Source: Aureimonas sp. AU4
Lineage (GTDB): Bacteria > Pseudomonadota > Alphaproteobacteria > Rhizobiales > Rhizobiaceae
Direction: 5' to 3'
Length of the DNA stretch: 64,000 bases
Assembly (NCBI RefSeq): GCF_001463765.1
Contig: NZ_BBWK01000002.1
Coordinates: 62,001 to 126,000 of the forward strand
The first letter of the stretch is position 1. Every line of letters begins with the position of its first letter. Under the pieces are notes generated by a model. The model ran no database searches. It had not been told where the DNA came from and worked only from the letters and a program-made list of their open reading frames with translations. Positions 18,689 to 26,175 of the stretch are shown in pieces. A program made the translations under genes and the position numbers.

Positions 18689-20479
18689 CTAGACCAGCGC
18701 CTTACCCTTCGCGTCGATGGCGTTGGCGACCGCATCGTCGCTCGCCTCGTCGGGCAGCAGCATCTCGTTGTGCGCCTTCCCGCTCGGGATCATCGGGAAG
18801 CAGTTGGCGAGGTTCTGGACGCAGCAGTCGAAGATGACCGGACGGTCGACCGAAATCATCTCGCGAATGCCGGCGTCCAGGTCCCCGGCCTTCTCGACAC
18901 GCAGTCCGATGCCGCCATAGGCCTCGGCCAGCTTCACGAAGTCCGGCAGCGCTTCGGAGTAACTGTTGGAGAGCCGGTTTCCGTGGAGCAGCTGCTGCCA
19001 CTGGCGCACCATGCCCATGTACTGGTTGTTCAGGATGAAGATCTTGATCGGCGCGCCGTACTGAACGGCGGCCGACATCTCCTGCATCGTCATCTGCACC
19101 GAGGCGTCGCCGGCAATGTCGATGACGAGAGCGTCGGGATGGGCGATCTGAACCCCCAGCGCCGCCGGCAGGCCGTAGCCCATCGTCCCGAGACCGCCAG
19201 AGGTCATCCAGCGGTTCGGCTCCTCGAAACCATAGAACTGCGCGGCCCACATCTGATGCTGACCGACCTCGGTCGTGATGAAGGTCTTGCGATCCTTGGT
19301 CAGCTCATAGAGCCGCTTCACCGCGTGCTGCGGAAGGATGACATCGCCCTCCTGGCGGAAGGCCAGGGAGTTGCGAGCGCGCCAGACCTGGATCTGAGCG
19401 TTCCACTCGTCGAGACGCCCGGCCTCCTGCGGACCACCCTCGCGCCAGGCCGACACCATCGCTTCCAGAACATGCGCGACGTCGCCGATGATCGGCAGAT
19501 CGACACGGACGTTCTTGTTGATCGACGAAGGATCGATGTCGATGTGGATCTTCTTCGAGTTCGGCGAGAAGGCATCGAGACGACCGGTGATGCGGTCGTC
19601 GAAGCGGGCACCAACGCAGATCATGACGTCGCACTCGTGCATCGCCATATTCGCCTCGAACGTGCCGTGCATGCCGAGCATGCCCATCCAGCGCTCGCCC
19701 GAGGCCGGATAGGCGCCGAGGCCCATGAGCGTCGAAGTGATCGGAAAGCCGGTCATCTCGACGAGCTGGCGCAGCAGCCGAGAGGCCTCGGGACCGGAAT
19801 TGATGACGCCGCCGCCCGTATAAAGGATCGGCCGACGGGCCGAACGCATCAACTCGACTGCGGCGCGAATCCGCCCTGCCTCGGCGTCGAGACGCGGCTG
19901 ATAGCGTTGGGTCGCACGGGACTGGCTCGGCGGCGTATAGGTGCCGGTTGCGAACTGGACGTCCTTCGGGATGTCCACGACGACCGGACCGGGGCGGCCC
20001 GAGGTCGCGACATGGAACGCCTCGTGCAGAATCTCCGCCAGATCCTCGACGCTCTTCACCAGCCAGTTATGCTTGGTGCAGGGACGTGTGATGCCGACGG
20101 TGTCGCACTCCTGGAAGGCATCCGAGCCGATCAGCGTGGTGGGAACCTGCCCGGTGATGCAGACGAGCGGGATCGAATCCATCAGCGCGTCCTGGAGCGG
20201 CGTGACGGCATTGGTCGCACCGGGCCCCGAAGTCACCAGCATGACGCCGGGCTTGCCGGTGGAGCGCGCATAGCCTTCGGCGGCGTGACCGGCGCCCTGC
20301 TCGTGACGGACGAGGATATGCTTGACGTCGTCCTGCAGGAACAGCGCGTCGTAGATCGGCAGAACCGCGCCGCCGGGATATCCGAAGAGATGCTCGACGC
20401 CATGATCCTTCATGGCCTGAACCACCATCTGGGCACCCGTCATCTTGCGGATACCGGTGTCGATCGTCATGTCGTTCAT
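18689..20479 (-). CDS. ilvI: acetolactate synthase catalytic (large) subunit
   Basis: Thiamine diphosphate enzyme making acetolactate or acetohydroxybutyrate, the first common step of branched-chain amino acid synthesis. The 596-residue protein has the N-terminal TPP domain with FGYPGGAVLPIYDAL and HEQGAGHAAEGYAR. The central domain contains GARFDDRITG. The C-terminal diphosphate-binding motif is GDASVQMTMQEMSA...FILNNQYMGM. It is preceded by a leader peptide ORF, alternative RNA hairpins and a terminator (20554-20695), so synthesis is probably controlled by attenuation. Confidence 0.97.
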   Translation of the reverse strand: MNDMTIDTGIRKMTGAQMVVQAMKDHGVEHLFGYPGGAVLPIYDALFLQDDVKHILVRHEQGAGHAAEGYARSTGKPGVMLVTSGPGATNAVTPLQDALMDSIPLVCITGQVPTTLIGSDAFQECDTVGITRPCTKHNWLVKSVEDLAEILHEAFHVATSGRPGPVVVDIPKDVQFATGTYTPPSQSRATQRYQPRLDAEAGRIRAAVELMRSARRPILYTGGGVINSGPEASRLLRQLVEMTGFPITSTLMGLGAYPASGERWMGMLGMHGTFEANMAMHECDVMICVGARFDDRITGRLDAFSPNSKKIHIDIDPSSINKNVRVDLPIIGDVAHVLEAMVSAWREGGPQEAGRLDEWNAQIQVWRARNSLAFRQEGDVILPQHAVKRLYELTKDRKTFITTEVGQHQMWAAQFYGFEEPNRWMTSGGLGTMGYGLPAALGVQIAHPDALVIDIAGDASVQMTMQEMSAAVQYGAPIKIFILNNQYMGMVRQWQQLLHGNRLSNSYSEALPDFVKLAEAYGGIGLRVEKAGDLDAGIREMISVDRPVIFDCCVQNLANCFPMIPSGKAHNEMLLPDEASDDAVANAIDAKGKALV

Positions 20480-20553
20480 CGCGCGGCCTTATGGTTCGCT
20501 GGACGTCCGGCTTGCAGGACGTTGATGGGTACGGGAACTTGCGGGCAACAAAA

Positions 20554-20572
20554 AAGGCCCTCGAGGGGCCTT
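20554..20572 (-). terminator. attenuator terminator in the ilvIH leader
   Basis: AAGGCCC and GGGCCTT form a perfect 7-bp stem with a 5-base loop, immediately followed on the minus strand by a run of six T residues (20555-20550). It lies 75 bp before the ilvI start codon and after the leader peptide, the classical position for an attenuator terminator. Confidence 0.88.
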
Positions 20573-20629
20573 GGGACTGCGCACACGTGGCAAGAGCCGG
20601 ACGGTCGTCAGACCGTCTCGCGTGTGCGC
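20567..20629 (-). promoter_or_regulatory. mutually exclusive leader hairpins of the ilvIH attenuator
   Basis: GCGCACACG (20629-20621) pairs perfectly with CGTGTGCGC (20587-20579), enclosing an inner hairpin GACGGTC/GACCGTC whose loop holds the leader stop codon. An alternative pairing joins GGCTCTTG (20598-20591) with CAAGGCC (20573-20567) with one bulged U. This would consume the 5' arm of the terminator and cannot coexist with the outer stem. The geometry fits protector, antiterminator and terminator states. Confidence 0.7.
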
Positions 20630-20658
20630 CACCTTACGAGAATGAGCTTCTTGAACAT
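20608..20658 (-). CDS. ilvIH leader peptide
   Basis: A 16-residue ORF reading MFKKLILVRWRTRETV. Codons 5-8 are CTC ATT CTC GTA (Leu-Ile-Leu-Val), the three amino acids made by this pathway. No Shine-Dalgarno sequence precedes the ATG, and the predicted promoter puts the transcription start within a few bases of it, so translation may be leaderless, as reported for the trp leader of Sinorhizobium. The stop codon lies in the loop of the inner leader hairpin. It is too short for standard gene callers; confidence rests on codon content and the surrounding attenuator structures. Confidence 0.75.
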   Translation of the reverse strand: MFKKLILVRWRTRETV

Positions 20659-20666
20659 GGGACGAA

Positions 20667-20695
20667 ACGCTAACGGAGCGTCACGATAGCGTCAA
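20667..20695 (-). promoter_or_regulatory. predicted promoter of the ilvIH leader
   Basis: Minus-strand TTGACG (20695-20690) and TAGCGT (20672-20667) are separated by 17 bases. The -35 matches consensus in 5 of 6 positions; the -10 is weaker. The start point would be about 20660, next to the leader ATG. The element begins only five bases after the upstream gene's stop codon. Confidence 0.55.
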
Positions 20696-20699
20696 GGGG

Positions 20700-21518
20700 C
20701 TACTTCAACGCCCTCGATATGTCCGGCGACCGGATGTGACCATACCGTGCGAGGATGATCGCGTAGATGCCGAACGCGACCAGGCCCGCTCCGGTCGCCG
20801 AGAGGAGGAGCCATCCGTAGGGCCAGGAGCCGATCTCCGCGAGGCCATCATCGAGCCCGGGTGGATGAGCGGCGTTCCAGCGCGATGCGCCGGTCAGGAG
20901 CAGCAAGGCGATCGCTGCGAAGACCACGCCGCGTGCGACAAGGCCGATGCGGCAGACGAGCGTCATCCAACCGGCCTGCGCGGGCGGCAGAGACAGGAAA
21001 CGCAGGAATGACCCGCTGTAGGCCTTGCCCACCTGAGAGCCAGCGACAGCGAGCATGACGAGTCCAAGCGGAATCGTCAGCCACGGCCCGAAGAACCCGG
21101 CCCATCTGTCGACCACCTCGCTTCCGCCGCCGCTGCCGCCAACCGAAACGCCGAACAGGAGCGACCCGACGTAGATCGCGAGGAAACCGTACGCAAAAGC
21201 CGAAATCAGCCGCCCGGCACGAACAGCCAATCCCTTTGCGCCCGTGCCGTAGCCGTCTGCATCGAGGACGGCCTGGAGCAGCCTCCAGATCGCGAATGCC
21301 GGCAGCGCTATGACGAGGAGAACAAGGGAGACATTTCCGAAAGGCGACGCGATGATCTCGGAGATGGCCTCGCGCTCGCTCATCGTGTCACCGCCGGCGA
21401 AAGCGGTGCGAAACGCGAAGAACCCGATCACGATGAAGATCGCGGCGCGCGCGAGATAGCCCAGGCGGGCGCCCTTTTCGATGGCGTCGCGATGGTCGCG
21501 GACCGTTACCGTGCTCAT
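20700..21518 (-). CDS. DUF1206 membrane protein
   Basis: A 272-residue membrane protein built from three related two-helix units. Each opens with a GxLARA/GRLISA/GLVARG-like motif: GYLARAAIFIVIGFFAF, AGRLISAFAYGFLAIYVG, and GLVARGVVFAAIALLLL. This is the DUF1206 arrangement; the function is unknown. AGGGGAGA before the ATG at 21518 supports the start. It follows miaA by 34 bp on the same strand and ends just before the ilvI promoter. Confidence 0.85.
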   Translation of the reverse strand: MSTVTVRDHRDAIEKGARLGYLARAAIFIVIGFFAFRTAFAGGDTMSEREAISEIIASPFGNVSLVLLVIALPAFAIWRLLQAVLDADGYGTGAKGLAVRAGRLISAFAYGFLAIYVGSLLFGVSVGGSGGGSEVVDRWAGFFGPWLTIPLGLVMLAVAGSQVGKAYSGSFLRFLSLPPAQAGWMTLVCRIGLVARGVVFAAIALLLLTGASRWNAAHPPGLDDGLAEIGSWPYGWLLLSATGAGLVAFGIYAIILARYGHIRSPDISRALK

Positions 21519-21552
21519 TGTCTCTCCCCTGCCTTGCGGATGAAACAGTAAG

Positions 21553-22449
21553 TCAGTCGATCGGAACGTCGAGGGGATCGGCGTAACGCGTCCACTCCGG
21601 CCCGAACTGATTGCGAAACCAGGTTTCCTGACGCTTCGCGTATTGTCGGCTTCGGATGATCGAGAGCTCCACCGCTTGGTCCAGCGCCGTGCCGCCATGG
21701 CCCGCCGCGAGGAGTTCCCTTAGGCCGATGGCCTTCTCAGCGAGTGGAGCGCTGCCGTCGAAGCGGTTTGCGAAAGCTAGCGCTTCGTCCATCGCGCCGT
21801 CGCACAGCATCGCATGGAAGCGTTGCGCGATGCGGTCTCGCAACGCTTCGCGCGGCGGCGTCAGAACGATCGCCTTCGCCCGGTTCGGGTCGTATAATCC
21901 TGCTCCCCGCTTCCTCTGGAGTTCGGCAAGCGGCCGGTTGGTTGACTCCACCAACTCCAGCGCGCGAACGACACGCTGGCGATCGGTCGGGCGAATTTTG
22001 AGAGCCGCGGCCGGATCGCGGCGTTCCAACTCGCGATGGAGTAAGGGGATTGGATCGTGCTCGCTCCTCTCGCGCCAGTAGGCGCGGATGGTGTCCGGCA
22101 CGGACGGGAGATCGTCGAGGCCTTCGACAAGGGCCCTGAAGTAGAGCCCGGTTCCCCCGCAAAAGACGGGGATCGTATCAGCCGGCAGCCGCGATATCAG
22201 CGCCTCCACATCCGTCCGCCATTCACCGACCGAGTAGGGTCGATCCGGCGGGACATGACCGTAAAGGTGATGGGGAACTTCCTCCATCTCATCGTCGCGT
22301 GGACGGGCGGTGAGGATGCGCAGACCGTCATAGACCTGCAGGGCATCCGCGTTCACCACGACGCCGCCCCAGTGCTTGGCAAGGCGCACGGCGAGCGCGG
22401 ACTTGCCGCTCGCGGTCGGCCCGGCTATCAGGATCGCGTCCGGTCTCAC
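21553..22449 (-). CDS. miaA: tRNA dimethylallyltransferase
   Basis: Adds a dimethylallyl group to A37 of tRNAs reading UNN codons. The 298-residue protein has the P-loop AGPTASGKSALAVRLA at residues 8-23, the DALQVYDGLRILTARP segment, CGGTGLYF, and the C-terminal RQYAKRQETWFRNQ typical of MiaA. Its start codon is only 22 bp from the divergently transcribed serB start, so its promoter must reach into serB or be extremely compact. Confidence 0.95.
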   Translation of the reverse strand: MRPDAILIAGPTASGKSALAVRLAKHWGGVVVNADALQVYDGLRILTARPRDDEMEEVPHHLYGHVPPDRPYSVGEWRTDVEALISRLPADTIPVFCGGTGLYFRALVEGLDDLPSVPDTIRAYWRERSEHDPIPLLHRELERRDPAAALKIRPTDRQRVVRALELVESTNRPLAELQRKRGAGLYDPNRAKAIVLTPPREALRDRIAQRFHAMLCDGAMDEALAFANRFDGSAPLAEKAIGLRELLAAGHGGTALDQAVELSIIRSRQYAKRQETWFRNQFGPEWTRYADPLDVPID

Positions 22450-22471
22450 TTCCCTCGGGTCTCCTCACATC

Positions 22472-23353
22472 ATGCACGTCGTGACGCTCATATCCGCGCG
22501 GCGTGATCCGCGCGTCTCGCGAACCCTGGCCGAGGCTGCGCGCGACGAGATCGGCGAAGCGGAGCTCCGGTGGCTCGAGCGGGACGTCGCCTGCGATCTC
22601 ACCACGGTCGATCCATTGAATGCCGAGGTTCGTGAGCGTTTGCGCGAACTGGCGGAATCCGAAGGCGTCGATTGCGTCGTGCAGCAGGCGGCGGATCGAC
22701 GCAAGAGCATCCTCCTGGCCGACATGGATTCCACCATGATAGAGCAGGAATGCATCGACGAACTCGCGGCGATGCTCGGACTGAAAGATCAGGTCGCGGC
22801 CATCACGGCCCGCGCCATGAACGGCGAGATCGCATTCGAGCCGGCCCTGCGCGAACGCGTATCGCTGCTGAAGGGCCTGCCGGAAGAGACGATCGGACGG
22901 GTCATCGAAGAGCGCATCACGTTGGCCGAGGGCGGCTCGACGCTGGTGCGGACGATGAACCGCGCCGGCGCCTGCACCGCTCTGGTCTCGGGTGGGTTCA
23001 CGGCCTTCACGAGCGTTGTGGCCAACCGGCTCGGGTTCCAGGAGAACCGTGCCAACGTCCTTCACGTCGCCGAGGGGCGCCTCGCCGGAACCGTCGCAGA
23101 GCCGATCCTCGGTGCCGAAGCGAAGCTTTCTGCCTTGAACGACATCTCCGAGCGCCTGGGACGGTCGGCGCAGGACGTTCTGGCCGTCGGCGACGGCGCG
23201 AACGATCTGCCGATGATCCTGGCAGCCGGCACCGGTATCGCCATTCATGCCAAGCCGGCGGTCGCCGCGAAGGCTCCCCATCGCATCGACCACGGCGACC
23301 TGACCGCCCTCCTGTTTCTCCAGGGCTACCGGGCCGAGGACTTCGTGGACTGA
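22472..23353 (+). CDS. serB: phosphoserine phosphatase
   Basis: Last step of serine synthesis. The 293-residue protein has an N-terminal ACT-like region (about 1-75) and a HAD phosphatase domain. This begins at the nucleophile motif DMDSTMIEQE (about 90), continues with VSGGFTAFT, and ends with VGDGANDLPMI. The start at 22472 is chosen because MHVVTLISAR begins the domain; upstream in-frame codons overlap miaA. It converges with the Do protease gene 10 bp away through a hairpin. Confidence 0.94.
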   Translation: MHVVTLISARRDPRVSRTLAEAARDEIGEAELRWLERDVACDLTTVDPLNAEVRERLRELAESEGVDCVVQQAADRRKSILLADMDSTMIEQECIDELAAMLGLKDQVAAITARAMNGEIAFEPALRERVSLLKGLPEETIGRVIEERITLAEGGSTLVRTMNRAGACTALVSGGFTAFTSVVANRLGFQENRANVLHVAEGRLAGTVAEPILGAEAKLSALNDISERLGRSAQDVLAVGDGANDLPMILAAGTGIAIHAKPAVAAKAPHRIDHGDLTALLFLQGYRAEDFVD

Positions 23354-23355
23354 TC

Positions 23356-23379
23356 CGTCCCGATCAGTCGATCGGGACG
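23356..23379. terminator. hairpin between convergent serB and Do protease genes
   Basis: CGTCCCGATC and GATCGGGACG form a perfect 10-bp stem with the tetraloop AGTC, starting two bases after the serB stop and covering the stop codon of the opposing gene. There is no T tract on either side, so termination efficiency is uncertain. Confidence 0.5.
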
Positions 23380-24986
23380 ACGACGAAGCGCAGGTCACCC
23401 GCCTTGTCCGCCATCAGCATGAGGGCGTTGCGGCGGCCGTCGGCACGCAGCTTCGTCAGCTTCGCCTTCGCGTCGTCGGCGGTCGTCACCGGCTCCTGGG
23501 CGATCTCCTTCACCACGGCACCCGCTTCGATTCCCTTGTCGGCCGCGGCCGACTCCGGGGCGACGTCCGTGACGACGACGCCAGAGAGTTCGTCTGCCAG
23601 CTCGTAACGGGTCTTGAGTTCGGGCGTCATGTCGGAGAAACGCATGCCGAGCGTCGCGGCATCGGGCATCGGCGCCGCCTGAGCGGCGGGAGCATCCCCC
23701 GGCTTCTGCTCGGCGCTCGCGACTTCCTTGTCGCTATCCTCGAGACGCCCGAGCGTGATCTGAACGTTCACGGTTTCGATCGGACGGTCTACCGCCGTCT
23801 TGCGCAGGATGCCGATCTCGACGGCCTTACCGACCGGCGTCTCGGCGACGATGCGAGGCAGATCGCGCGAGGTCGCCACGTCTCGGCCGTCGAAACGCGT
23901 CACGACGTCTCCGACCTTGATCTCACCGTTATCCGAAGGCCCCTTCGGCACGATGCCGGCGACCAACGCGCCGCGCGCGCTCGGCAGCCCCAGACCTTCT
24001 GCAATGTCATCCGTGACCGCCTGGAGACGCAGGCCTAGCCAGCCGCGCCGCATCTCGCCGTATTCTCGCAGCTGCGAGACGACGTTCTGCGCAAGCAAGG
24101 ACGGGATCGAGAATCCAATACCGATCGAACCGCCGGTCGGCGAGATGATGGCCGTGTTGATGCCCACCACGTTGCCGTACATGTCGAAGAGCGGGCCGCC
24201 GGAATTACCGCGATTGATGGCGGCGTCCGTCTGAATGAAGTTGTCGTAGGGTCCGGCGTTGATGTTGCGTCCGCGGGCCGAGACGATGCCGACCGTGACC
24301 GTTCCGCCGAGCCCGAACGGATTGCCGATCGCCATGACCCAGTCGCCGATGCGCACCTTGTCGCTGTCGCCGAAGGCAACGGAGGAAAGCGGTACCTTCG
24401 GTTCGACCTTCAGAACAGCCAGATCCGTCTTCGGATCGATTCCGACGATCTTGGCGTCGAGTTTCGTGCCGTCGGCGAAGTTGACGGTGATCTCGTCGGC
24501 ATCCGCGATGACGTGGTTGTTGGTGACGACGATACCGCTCGGATCGATCACGAAGCCCGATCCGAGCGACTGCACCCGCTGAGCGTCGTTGTCCCCGCCG
24601 CCCTGCAGCAGATCGTTGAAGAAGTCCTGAAGCGGCGAGCCCTGTGGCGCCTCGAGCTTCGGCACGGCCGGACCGGGAGAGGCCTCCGCACCGTCGACCT
24701 TTTGAGACGTTGAGATATTGACGACGGCGTTTGACAGGCGTTCCGCCAAGTCGGCCACAGAAGCCGGCCCCACCATGCGCGGCTGGCCGGAGGCGGCCGG
24801 CGGAGGTGTCGGTGGCGCCGTCAACGCGGGAGGCACCTGCGGCGCAATCGGCTGGTCGCCCGGCGGAGGCGCGATAACGCCCTGCGCCATGACGGACGGG
24901 GCAAAGCCGGCAAGGGCCATTGTAAATGCGGCGACAACGGCGCTGCGCGACGCGGACCGTAGGAGCAGGCGGCTGCTGGGTGTCAT
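23364..24986 (-). CDS. Do-family (DegP/HtrA) periplasmic serine protease
   Basis: A 540-residue periplasmic protease/chaperone for misfolded envelope proteins. The signal peptide (MTPSSRLLLRSAS...PSVMAQ) is followed by a Pro-rich stretch. The trypsin-like domain shows His in VVTNNHVIADAD, Asp in DPKTDLAVLKV and Ser in NRGNSGGPLFD. Two PDZ domains follow: one around GWLGLRLQAVTDDIAEGLGL, a second C-terminal. AGGA six bases from the ATG at 24986 decides the start. It lies downstream of hflKC, whose products also act in membrane protein quality control, but a terminator and leader separate them. Confidence 0.93.
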   Translation of the reverse strand: MTPSSRLLLRSASRSAVVAAFTMALAGFAPSVMAQGVIAPPPGDQPIAPQVPPALTAPPTPPPAASGQPRMVGPASVADLAERLSNAVVNISTSQKVDGAEASPGPAVPKLEAPQGSPLQDFFNDLLQGGGDNDAQRVQSLGSGFVIDPSGIVVTNNHVIADADEITVNFADGTKLDAKIVGIDPKTDLAVLKVEPKVPLSSVAFGDSDKVRIGDWVMAIGNPFGLGGTVTVGIVSARGRNINAGPYDNFIQTDAAINRGNSGGPLFDMYGNVVGINTAIISPTGGSIGIGFSIPSLLAQNVVSQLREYGEMRRGWLGLRLQAVTDDIAEGLGLPSARGALVAGIVPKGPSDNGEIKVGDVVTRFDGRDVATSRDLPRIVAETPVGKAVEIGILRKTAVDRPIETVNVQITLGRLEDSDKEVASAEQKPGDAPAAQAAPMPDAATLGMRFSDMTPELKTRYELADELSGVVVTDVAPESAAADKGIEAGAVVKEIAQEPVTTADDAKAKLTKLRADGRRNALMLMADKAGDLRFVVVPID

Positions 24987-25042
24987 GTCATGTCCTGCCC
25001 GGGAGGATGGTGGATGTCCGAACCGCCGAACATCGAATTCTC

Positions 25043-25060
25043 GCACCGCTCGTGCGGTGC
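25043..25060 (-). other. hairpin in the leader of the Do protease gene
   Basis: GCACCGC and GCGGTGC form a perfect 7-bp stem closed by a 4-base loop, about 57 bp upstream of the start codon. It could be an operator or a 5'-UTR structure; nothing further supports a specific role. Confidence 0.35.
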
Positions 25061-25142
25061 AGCACCTGGATACGAGGCAACCCAATAACTGCGTCTGAAT
25101 CAAGGGCGGGCGAGCGGGCTGCGACATTTGCAGAACGAAGAA

Positions 25143-25174
25143 GGCCCCACCCGCGCATAAGCGCGAATGGGGCC
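25143..25174 (-). terminator. terminator after hflC
   Basis: GGCCCCA and TGGGGCC form the outer stem, with an inner CGCGC/GCGCG stem closed by a 4-base loop. On the minus strand TTCTTCGTT follows. It begins about 27 bp after the hflC stop. Confidence 0.62.
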
Positions 25175-25200
25175 GGTCAGTGATGCGACGCGACGTCCGG

Positions 25201-26175
25201 TCAGTTGGCTGGAGCCACCGCCGAAGCTGGGGCCGACGGCGTAGTGCCGGTCACCGGCGGCACGCTCGGCGCCGTCGCCGATGCACGAGGAGCTGTCGGC
25301 GCCGTCTCGCTGTCGAAGAAGCGGAAGAAATCCGACCGCGGCGACAGGACCATGGTCGTGTTGCCGTTGTCGAGCGCCGTCCGGTAGGCCTGCATCGAGC
25401 GGTAGAACTCGAAGAAGGCCGGATCCCGCTGATAGACGTTGGCGAAGGTCGCATTGCGCTCCGCCTCGCCCTCGCCTTGCAGGATCTCGGCATCGCGCCG
25501 TGCCGCAGCCACGGTCTCCGACACGTTGCGGTCGGCCGCCGCCCGGATCTCGCGGGCCGAAACACGTCCGCGTGCCCTGACCCTCTCAGCCTCGGCCAAC
25601 CGTTCGGCGCGCATGCGTGCGAAGGTCTGTTGAGAGACTTCCTGCGTCAGGTCGGTGCGGCGAATACGCACGTCCTGCAGTTCGATACCGAGCGAGCGCG
25701 CCTCGGGCCGAATCTGGTCGCGGACTTCGACCATCATCTGACCCCGCTCCTCGGACAAGGCAGCCTCGAAGTTCCTCAGGCCGTAGACCTGCCGAACCGC
25801 ATTGTTGAACCGCGTGCGCAGCCGCTGTTCCGCCTGCGGGATCGAGCCCGACGTCGTCTGACGGAATACGGCAGCGTCCGCGATGCGATAAACCAGGAAA
25901 GCGTCGACTTCATAGAATGCGCCGCCCGAAACCTGAACCCGCAGATTATCGAGATCGAGACGCTGGAGACGCGTCGGCAAGACCTGGATGTTGTCGGCGC
26001 CCGCGAAGCTGAAGGGCAGCTTGAAGTAGAGCCCCGGCTCGTTGACGACGCGCTGGATCTCGCCGAAGCGCGTGACGATGGCCTGCGTGCCCTGCCGCAC
26101 CACGAAGAGCGAGCTCCAGAGCGCAAGCACGACGACGGCGAGAATGATCAGGAGGCCGGTGAAGCGGTTGGCCAT
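25201..26175 (-). CDS. hflC: HflC, SPFH-domain regulator of FtsH
   Basis: A 324-residue partner of HflK that forms a membrane cage around the FtsH protease. One N-terminal membrane helix (FTGLLIILAVVVLALWSSLFVV) is followed by the SPFH/prohibitin domain starting VRQGTQAIVTRFGEIQRV and a charged helical region with AEAERVRARGRVSAREIRAAADR. The tail is Ala/Pro/Thr-rich. Its ATG overlaps the hflK stop by one base (TGATG), indicating coupled synthesis. Confidence 0.95.
   Translation of the reverse strand: MANRFTGLLIILAVVVLALWSSLFVVRQGTQAIVTRFGEIQRVVNEPGLYFKLPFSFAGADNIQVLPTRLQRLDLDNLRVQVSGGAFYEVDAFLVYRIADAAVFRQTTSGSIPQAEQRLRTRFNNAVRQVYGLRNFEAALSEERGQMMVEVRDQIRPEARSLGIELQDVRIRRTDLTQEVSQQTFARMRAERLAEAERVRARGRVSAREIRAAADRNVSETVAAARRDAEILQGEGEAERNATFANVYQRDPAFFEFYRSMQAYRTALDNGNTTMVLSPRSDFFRFFDSETAPTAPRASATAPSVPPVTGTTPSAPASAVAPAN

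Noticed and set aside
18770-20689. A 639-codon open frame antisense to ilvI
   Set aside because: It lies entirely over a gene with unmistakable TPP-enzyme motifs. In high-GC DNA long antisense frames are expected, and its translation has no recognisable domain.
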